DNA from: an uncultured Pelagibacteraceae bacterium
Lineage (GTDB): Bacteria > Pseudomonadota > Alphaproteobacteria > Pelagibacterales > Pelagibacteraceae
Assembly (NCBI GenBank): GCA_902604005.1
Contig: CACKXH010000007.1
Location: 1-34,159 of the forward strand
DNA: 34,159 nucleotides
Direction: 5' to 3'
Made by a program: the position numbers and the translations under genes. The notes beneath the pieces are model-generated. The model was not told the DNA's origin. It did no database searches and worked only from the letters and a program-made list of their open reading frames with translations. This document shows positions 29,841-34,159 of this stretch, in pieces. How positions within the stretch are numbered: the stretch's first letter is position 1; every line of letters starts with the position of its first letter.

Positions 29841-30650
29841 TTACCCCTCTAACATCTCTCTTGCATCAAAATTTAACTGTAATTCTTTCCATCTTTCATA
29901 GCCAGTTGTAGGAACTCTTAATGGTTGACAAAGTTTGATGGCTCTTAAAGCACTTTCAGCTAATACTTTATAAAATCCTTGTCCAGGTTTATTCATTCTT
30001 GCATGATCTAAAATTTCAGAACCAGTTACTGTTCCATCAGGTTTCAATTGTAATTTTATTCTCACAAGCAAATTTTCGTTATATGGTAAACCTAAAGGAA
30101 TACTCCAACAACCAAATATTTGGGCTTTAAGAGCATCTTCCTCGCTTAATGACAAACCTACATTTTCTACATTCCTGTCCTGATCTTGAGTAACTTTATC
30201 AGTTTTATTAATTGTTTCAGCGCTTTCTATTTTTGATTTATCAATCAATGCAGCTATATTATCAGGATCAAATAATTCTTTTTTTTCAAATTCAGAAACT
30301 TGCTTAACTTCATTATCGATTTTTTCTGGATTTTGTTTATCTTCCTTAATTTTTTCAACTTTTTTTATATTATCATCTGGCATCGGTACTGAGTCAGGTT
30401 TAATTTTTTTTACTTTTTTTGGAGGAGCTTGTTCTGAGACTAATTTTTTTTCCTTTTCTTTAATTTTTTCTAAGGTTTTTTTTGCTTTTGGAGCAAATGG
30501 GATGTTAGTTTTTTCAGTTATTTGTATCAATTCTACCGAAACAATTGGAGGAAGATTCAATGGTTTTTTTGCTAAAAAGGGCAGACTCATTGTAGTAACA
30601 ATTACTAACAATATATGAAAAAGAGAAGATATTAATACACTTCTGCTCAA
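29841..30650 (-). CDS. tolA: TolA-like envelope-spanning protein
   Basis: Inner-membrane protein that transmits TolQR energy to TolB-Pal. An N-terminal transmembrane anchor (about 5-26, [20 protein letters not shown]) has the Ser-x3-His pattern of TolA/TonB anchors. Then comes a charged Lys/Glu/Pro-rich middle (about 55-130). The C-terminal TolA/TonB-like domain (about 170-265) carries two cysteines, Cys181 and Cys241, placed as in TolA's disulfide, with [13 protein letters not shown] and [13 protein letters not shown]. At 269 aa the middle domain is short and less helical than in E. coli TolA (421 aa). The start is TTG (30648-30650); the only early ATG would destroy the anchor. Identity rests on the tolR-tolB position as well as the domains. 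Confidence 0.9.
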   Translation of the reverse strand: MSRSVLISSLFHILLVIVTTMSLPFLAKKPLNLPPIVSVELIQITEKTNIPFAPKAKKTLEKIKEKEKKLVSEQAPPKKVKKIKPDSVPMPDDNIKKVEKIKEDKQNPEKIDNEVKQVSEFEKKELFDPDNIAALIDKSKIESAETINKTDKVTQDQDRNVENVGLSLSEEDALKAQIFGCWSIPLGLPYNENLLVRIKLQLKPDGTVTGSEILDHARMNKPGQGFYKVLAESALRAIKLCQPLRVPTTGYERWKELQLNFDAREMLEG

Positions 30651-30658
30651 TTTGTTAC

Positions 30659-31075
30659 TTACCTTTCTTTGTAAGGCTCTGATATAAGAGCAACTTTAGT
30701 AAAGCCAGAACCAGAAAGTAAACCCATTATTTCTAGCACTCTTCCATAATTAATTGATTTATCTCCTCTTACATAAATTCTTGTATCTGTTCTATTTTTT
30801 GAAACAGCAAGAACTTTTGCAATAATTTTTTCATATTCCACTTTTGACTCTTGTATAAATATTTCACCTTTTGAATTAATTGTTAATGTCAAAGGCTCTT
30901 GTTCTTCCGGAAGAGAGTCGGCTGAACTTTCAGGTAAATCAACTTGTACTCCTACGGTTAATAATGGAGCAGTAACCATAAAAATAATTAATAAAACCAA
31001 CATTACATCTACAAAAGGAGTGACATTTATTTCACTCATTGGTTCTTTTGATGAACGATTTAATTTAAATGCCAT
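30659..31075 (-). CDS. tolR: Biopolymer transporter TolR (ExbD family)
   Basis: Part of the TolQR proton-driven motor. The N-terminus SEINVTPFVDVMLVLLIIFMVTAP contains a single transmembrane helix (about 20-40) with the proton-carrying Asp23. A periplasmic domain follows with GVQVDLPES, LTLTINSKGEIFI and YVRGDKSINYGRVLEIMGLLSGSGFTKVALISE. The 138 aa length is standard. It is 4 bases downstream of tolQ and 8 bases upstream of tolA. Position in a complete tolQRAB-pal cluster makes TolR more likely than ExbD. Confidence 0.96.
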   Translation of the reverse strand: MAFKLNRSSKEPMSEINVTPFVDVMLVLLIIFMVTAPLLTVGVQVDLPESSADSLPEEQEPLTLTINSKGEIFIQESKVEYEKIIAKVLAVSKNRTDTRIYVRGDKSINYGRVLEIMGLLSGSGFTKVALISEPYKER

Positions 31076-31079
31076 CTTA

Positions 31080-31754
31080 TTAGATTATAGATAAAAATCT
31101 TTTTGAAAAATTTTCTAATTTTGAAGAATATTTTTTTGAGTCATTGTTAAACTTATTATAAGCTACAACTGCTGGTATGGCCGCTAACAATCCTAAAGCA
31201 GTAGCAAAGAGTGCTTCTGCTATACCTGGCGCAACTATTGCTAAACTTGTATTTCTTGAAATTGCAATTGACTGAAAAGAATTCATGATTCCCCAAACAG
31301 TTCCAAATAATCCAATGAATGGAGCTGTCGATCCAATAGTGGCAAGATAAACAAAACCTTTTTCAATTTTAGACATTTGCTTCTCTATTCCAGCCTCCAT
31401 TGTTCCACTCACTCTATCAGTTAAGTTTGATCTTGACTTAGACTTTAATACACCCTGCATTGACTCTCTAAATAAAATTGCCATAGGATCATCTACACTT
31501 GAAGGAATACTATTATAAAACGTTTCTGCTGATTTTGATCTCCAAAATTTTTCCTCAAATTCCTCAGATGAAATATTAATCTTTTTAAATAATTTAATTT
31601 TTTCGATAATTATTGCCCAAGAAAAAATTGAACAAGCTATCAATATTACAATCACTGACTTAACAATAATGTCAGCCCGAATAAATAGGTTTAATAAAGA
31701 AAAGTCAGCACTAGATGCTAAACCAACTGCTTGAGATGTTATATCTGCTTCCAT
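31080..31754 (-). CDS. tolQ: Tol-Pal proton channel subunit TolQ
   Basis: Forms the five-fold inner-membrane motor with TolR. Three transmembrane helices are seen at about 27-50, 132-158 and 168-195. The conserved block is ATIGSTAPFIGLFGTVWGIMNSF, followed by IAEALFATALGLLAAIPAVVAYNKF. Length is 224 aa. AGAAGG precedes the ATG by a few bases. ybgC, which begins the E. coli tol cluster, is absent; the gene upstream is the phage-type ruvC, 52 bases away. Confidence 0.96.
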   Translation of the reverse strand: MEADITSQAVGLASSADFSLLNLFIRADIIVKSVIVILIACSIFSWAIIIEKIKLFKKINISSEEFEEKFWRSKSAETFYNSIPSSVDDPMAILFRESMQGVLKSKSRSNLTDRVSGTMEAGIEKQMSKIEKGFVYLATIGSTAPFIGLFGTVWGIMNSFQSIAISRNTSLAIVAPGIAEALFATALGLLAAIPAVVAYNKFNNDSKKYSSKLENFSKRFLSII

Positions 31755-31806
31755 AATGCCTTCTCACACTTAATTGTGTCATGAATTTGTCTTTAATTTA
31801 AGTTAG

Positions 31807-32301
31807 TTATTCATCTAATTTGAAAGTTTCATAATAATAATTAGCAATTAACATTGCATCTGCCTTATTTGAATCTTTTTTTTTGGATAATTGTGAGGAA
31901 AAATAAGGAAAAATTTCAATCGCCCTAGTTCTACTTGCGTCCTTTTCAGAATTTATCAAACCGAAGTATTTTTTCCATTTAGCCGGTCTTACAAAATACA
32001 TAGGTAATTGCATTGCAGAACAAATGCCTTTTAAAATTCCAAAAGATTGGCCAAAATTGAACATGCTAGTAACACCTTGTCCGGGCATGGCTGACACCTG
32101 TTCAATTATAACTCTTATATCTGAATTTTCGAACTTACTAATTCTTTTTGAAATTTCATTAAAAATTTGTGATCCATTTACTTGTCTTTTATTTTTTTTT
32201 CCCTCGGTCATTGTAGGCATTTCAATAACCTCTAAGATTTTGCCATCTTTAAAAAAACAAATTGATCCAGATATTCCAGGGTCTATTCCAATAATTAACA
32301 T
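31807..32301 (-). CDS. ruvC: RuvC-like Holliday junction resolvase, phage-type subfamily
   Basis: RNase H-fold endonuclease expected to cut Holliday junctions. The acidic active site can be placed: Asp7 in GIDPGISG, Glu67 in VIIEQVSAMPGQG, Asp143 and Asp148 in KKDSNKADAML. The form GIDPGISGSICFF plus MPGQGVTSMFNFGQSFG resembles phage and phage-derived RuvC-like proteins rather than canonical bacterial RuvC, where the Glu motif reads [20 protein letters not shown] in E. coli. At 164 aa it is of normal length. It lies between yebC and tolQ, exactly where ruvC-ruvA-ruvB commonly sits, but ruvA and ruvB are missing. It starts 3 bases after yebC. Confidence 0.82.
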   Translation of the reverse strand: MLIIGIDPGISGSICFFKDGKILEVIEMPTMTEGKKNKRQVNGSQIFNEISKRISKFENSDIRVIIEQVSAMPGQGVTSMFNFGQSFGILKGICSAMQLPMYFVRPAKWKKYFGLINSEKDASRTRAIEIFPYFSSQLSKKKDSNKADAMLIANYYYETFKLDE

Positions 32302-32304
32302 ATC

Positions 32305-33027
32305 TTATTTCGCAAATTTAGCATTTGAATAAATATTTTGTACATCATCATCTTCTTCTAATGATTCAAGAAAATTAATTATATCTTGACTTTTTTCTTT
32401 CGAAATCTCTACACTATTAAGTGGCAGCCATTCGATTTCAGTTGATATAAAATTATTAATTTCTTTCTCTAATTCTTTTTTAACATTATAAATTTCATCT
32501 ACAGAGCATTGAATTTCGTGAAAGTCTTCATCTGACTTACATTCGTCTGCTCCAGCTTCTGTGGCTAATTCAAAAATACGTTCGTCTAAAACCTCTTTCT
32601 TATCAATCTTTATTATACCTATTTGATTAAAATTGTGAGAAGCGGATCCTTGAGTTCCAAGATTACCTCCAGCTTTTTGAAAAATAGTTCTTATTTTTGA
32701 AGCAGTTCTGTTTTTATTGTCTGTCAAAGTTTCAACAATCACTGCCACCTTCTCAGGTCCAAAACCTTCATATCTTAAATTTTCAAAATTTAATTCATTA
32801 TTTATGGAAGATTTATCAATAGCTCTCTCTATATTATCTTTTGGCATATTTGCAGATCTCGCCGCTTGAATCGCTGATCTCAATCTTGGATTCATAGTAG
32901 GATCTTTATCACCTAACTTAGCAGCCACAGTAATCTCTTTGGATAATTTTGAAAAAATTCTAGATCTCTGTTTATCAGCTTTACCTTTTTTATGTTTAAT
33001 TCCTGCCCAATGTGAATGTCCTGCCAT
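32305..33027 (-). CDS. yebC: YebC/PmpR family protein
   Basis: Widely conserved cytoplasmic protein described both as a DNA-binding regulator and, more recently, as a ribosome-associated factor that relieves stalling at proline runs. The family opening MAGHSHWAGIKHKKGKADKQR is followed by SRIFSKLSKEITVAAKLG, DPTMNPRLRSAIQAARSANMPKDNIERAI, RYEGFGPEKVAVIVETLTDNKNRTASKIR and GNLGTQGSASHNF. Length is 240 aa. It stands 3 bases before ruvC and 11 after the YmdB-type gene. The yebC-ruvC pairing is ancient and conserved in bacteria. Confidence 0.96.
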   Translation of the reverse strand: MAGHSHWAGIKHKKGKADKQRSRIFSKLSKEITVAAKLGDKDPTMNPRLRSAIQAARSANMPKDNIERAIDKSSINNELNFENLRYEGFGPEKVAVIVETLTDNKNRTASKIRTIFQKAGGNLGTQGSASHNFNQIGIIKIDKKEVLDERIFELATEAGADECKSDEDFHEIQCSVDEIYNVKKELEKEINNFISTEIEWLPLNSVEISKEKSQDIINFLESLEEDDDVQNIYSNAKFAK

Positions 33028-33038
33028 AAATAAATAAA

Positions 33039-33842
33039 TTAATTATTGTTAAGCTGACCTCCAAAAATATAACTTTCTACTTTTGTTGCCAATCCAGTTT
33101 CTATATCACAATCAACTATAACGCCACTTAAAGTAGCCTCACCCTTTGCAGGGTAATGTTTAACAGAATCTTTTTTTAAAAATCTATTTAATGAATTATC
33201 TTTATTCATTCCTATAACTGAATCGTAATCTCCACACATACCTGCATCTGTTTGATAAGCAGTACCATTTTTTAAAATTCTAGTATCATTAGTTGGTATA
33301 TGTGTATGAGTTCCTACAACAAGAGTAGCCTTTCCATCAAAATAGTGTCCTATGGCATTTTTTTCACTAGTAATTTCTCCATGAAAATCAACTACGAGAA
33401 AATCAAAATCAACTTTTAATTTATATTTTTCCATAAATTTTTTGGAAGCCTCAAAAACATCATCACATTTTTTCATAAAAATATTTCCCATCAAATTAAG
33501 AACACCTATCTTTATACTTTTTATATTCGAGTAAATTTCAAATCCTTTACCTGGCGCCGGTTCAAATAAGTTTTTTGGTCTAAGTAATCTATTTTCTTTG
33601 TCAATAAAATTCATTATTTCTTTTTGATCCCAAACATGATTACCTGTGGTAATAACATCAACTCCACATTTAAAAAAATCTTCACAAATCTCTTTAGTTA
33701 ATCCTACACCAGTTTCATCAGCATTTTCTGCGTTTACAATTACGAAATCAATTTTATATTTTTTTTTTTGTTCCAAAAGATTATTCATTATTTTTGAACA
33801 ACCTGATATTCCTACTACATCACCTAAAAATAATATTCTCAT
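33039..33842 (-). CDS. YmdB-type metallophosphoesterase (TIGR00282-like)
   Basis: Binuclear metal phosphoesterase family; in Bacillus the relative YmdB has cyclic-nucleotide phosphodiesterase activity in vitro and affects biofilm and motility decisions. Its role here is unknown. Metal-ligand motifs are easily seen: FLGDVVG with Asp8, VNAEN (Glu39, Asn40), TTGNHVWD (Asn68, His69), VVDFHGEITSEK, and GTHTHIPTND near residue 180, followed by GTAYQTDAGMCGDYDSVIG. The 267 aa length is typical. It lies one base after the 5-FTHF cyclo-ligase gene and 11 before yebC; this trio occurs in other alphaproteobacteria. Confidence 0.92.
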   Translation of the reverse strand: MRILFLGDVVGISGCSKIMNNLLEQKKKYKIDFVIVNAENADETGVGLTKEICEDFFKCGVDVITTGNHVWDQKEIMNFIDKENRLLRPKNLFEPAPGKGFEIYSNIKSIKIGVLNLMGNIFMKKCDDVFEASKKFMEKYKLKVDFDFLVVDFHGEITSEKNAIGHYFDGKATLVVGTHTHIPTNDTRILKNGTAYQTDAGMCGDYDSVIGMNKDNSLNRFLKKDSVKHYPAKGEATLSGVIVDCDIETGLATKVESYIFGGQLNNN

Positions 33843-33843
33843 T

Positions 33844-34159
33844 TTATTTTTCTCTTTCAGTTACTATAAAATCTAATTGTATATCGTGATTATTTACTTC
33901 TATTTTGTCTACTTTTTGGAAAGAATAAGCTAGACCGATTGTTATAATCTTTCTATTTTTTTTAACTTTACTAATATATCTATCGTAAAAACCTCCACCG
34001 TAGCCAATTCTATTTAAATTTTTATCAAAAGCTACAAGAGGGACTAATAGAATGTTGGGGTATTTTACTTCAGTTGAAATTGGTTCAGGAATACCATATT
34101 TATTAATTTCAAGTGGATCTTCAGTTGACCAGTTAAAAAAATCCATTTGGGCATTTTTC
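33844..34159 (-). CDS. 5-formyltetrahydrofolate cyclo-ligase, partial (5' end outside window)
   Basis: Converts 5-formyl-THF to 5,10-methenyl-THF with ATP. About 105 C-terminal residues of a protein of roughly 190 are in the window. The frame remains open to the right edge, and the in-frame Met at 34146 is internal. Recognisable are KYGIPEPISTE, PNILLVPLVAFDKNLNRIGYGGGFYDRYI (the GYGGGFYDR nucleotide/folate loop) and the end IQLDFIVTE. In many proteobacteria 6S RNA and zapA lie just upstream of this gene, so both may lie beyond the right edge. It links to folP only through folate metabolism. Confidence 0.93.
   Translation of the reverse strand, partial: KNAQMDFFNWSTEDPLEINKYGIPEPISTEVKYPNILLVPLVAFDKNLNRIGYGGGFYDRYISKVKKNRKIITIGLAYSFQKVDKIEVNNHDIQLDFIVTEREK

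Overview
This window looks like a stretch of core chromosome from a streamlined, very AT-rich marine alphaproteobacterium of the SAR11 (Pelagibacterales) type. The basis is inference from several features. Base composition is extremely A+T-rich with lysine-, asparagine- and isoleucine-rich proteins. Genes are packed with gaps of a few bases or with overlaps, including stop-over-stop convergent overlaps. Several gene orders are of the alphaproteobacterial kind: glyQ-glyS-ppdK, xseB-ispA-dxs, rluD-rpoH, yebC-ruvC-tolQRAB-pal-cpoB. I see 33 protein genes (one cut by the right edge) and 2 tRNA genes. No IS element, CRISPR array, phage block or rRNA gene is visible, and no gene-free stretch exceeds 300 bases. 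The largest gaps are 1018-1200 and 17379-17509, each holding a tRNA, and 9452-9566, which holds divergent promoters.

Layout from left to right: 1-1017 is a pseudaminic-acid-type sialic acid synthase (pseI), probably the last gene of a surface-glycan cluster to the left. It is followed by tRNA-Leu(GAG), the NAD genes nadA-nadC, and then on the minus strand sppA-glyQ-glyS-ppdK. From 9.5 to 12.3 kb are ispB (quinone side chain), pdxH (PLP) and aroC (chorismate) in alternating orientation. At 12.3-15.3 kb is xseB-ispA-dxs (isoprenoid precursors). At 15.4-19.4 kb, on the plus strand, come a Sua5-type tRNA t6A enzyme, an unassigned membrane-anchored SGNH hydrolase-like protein, tRNA-Arg(TCG) on the opposite strand, rluD and rpoH. 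From 19.4 kb to the right end every gene is on the minus strand. In transcription order these are 5-formyl-THF cyclo-ligase (partial), a YmdB-type phosphoesterase, yebC, a phage-type ruvC, tolQ-tolR-tolA-tolB-pal, a clear terminator, then cpoB-tilS-ftsH-folP-glmM-thiD-purA.

Functionally this is housekeeping: cofactors (NAD, PLP, folate, thiamine), aromatic and isoprenoid precursors, tRNA charging and modification, heat-shock regulation and membrane proteolysis (rpoH and ftsH), peptidoglycan precursor supply (glmM), and the Tol-Pal envelope machine. I did not find a clearly new multi-gene system. The items most worth checking are the phage-type RuvC standing where ruvC-ruvA-ruvB usually sits, the SGNH protein beside tRNA-Arg, the perfect hairpin in the first codons of folP, the abutting -35 boxes between sppA and ispB, and the terminator that separates pal from cpoB.
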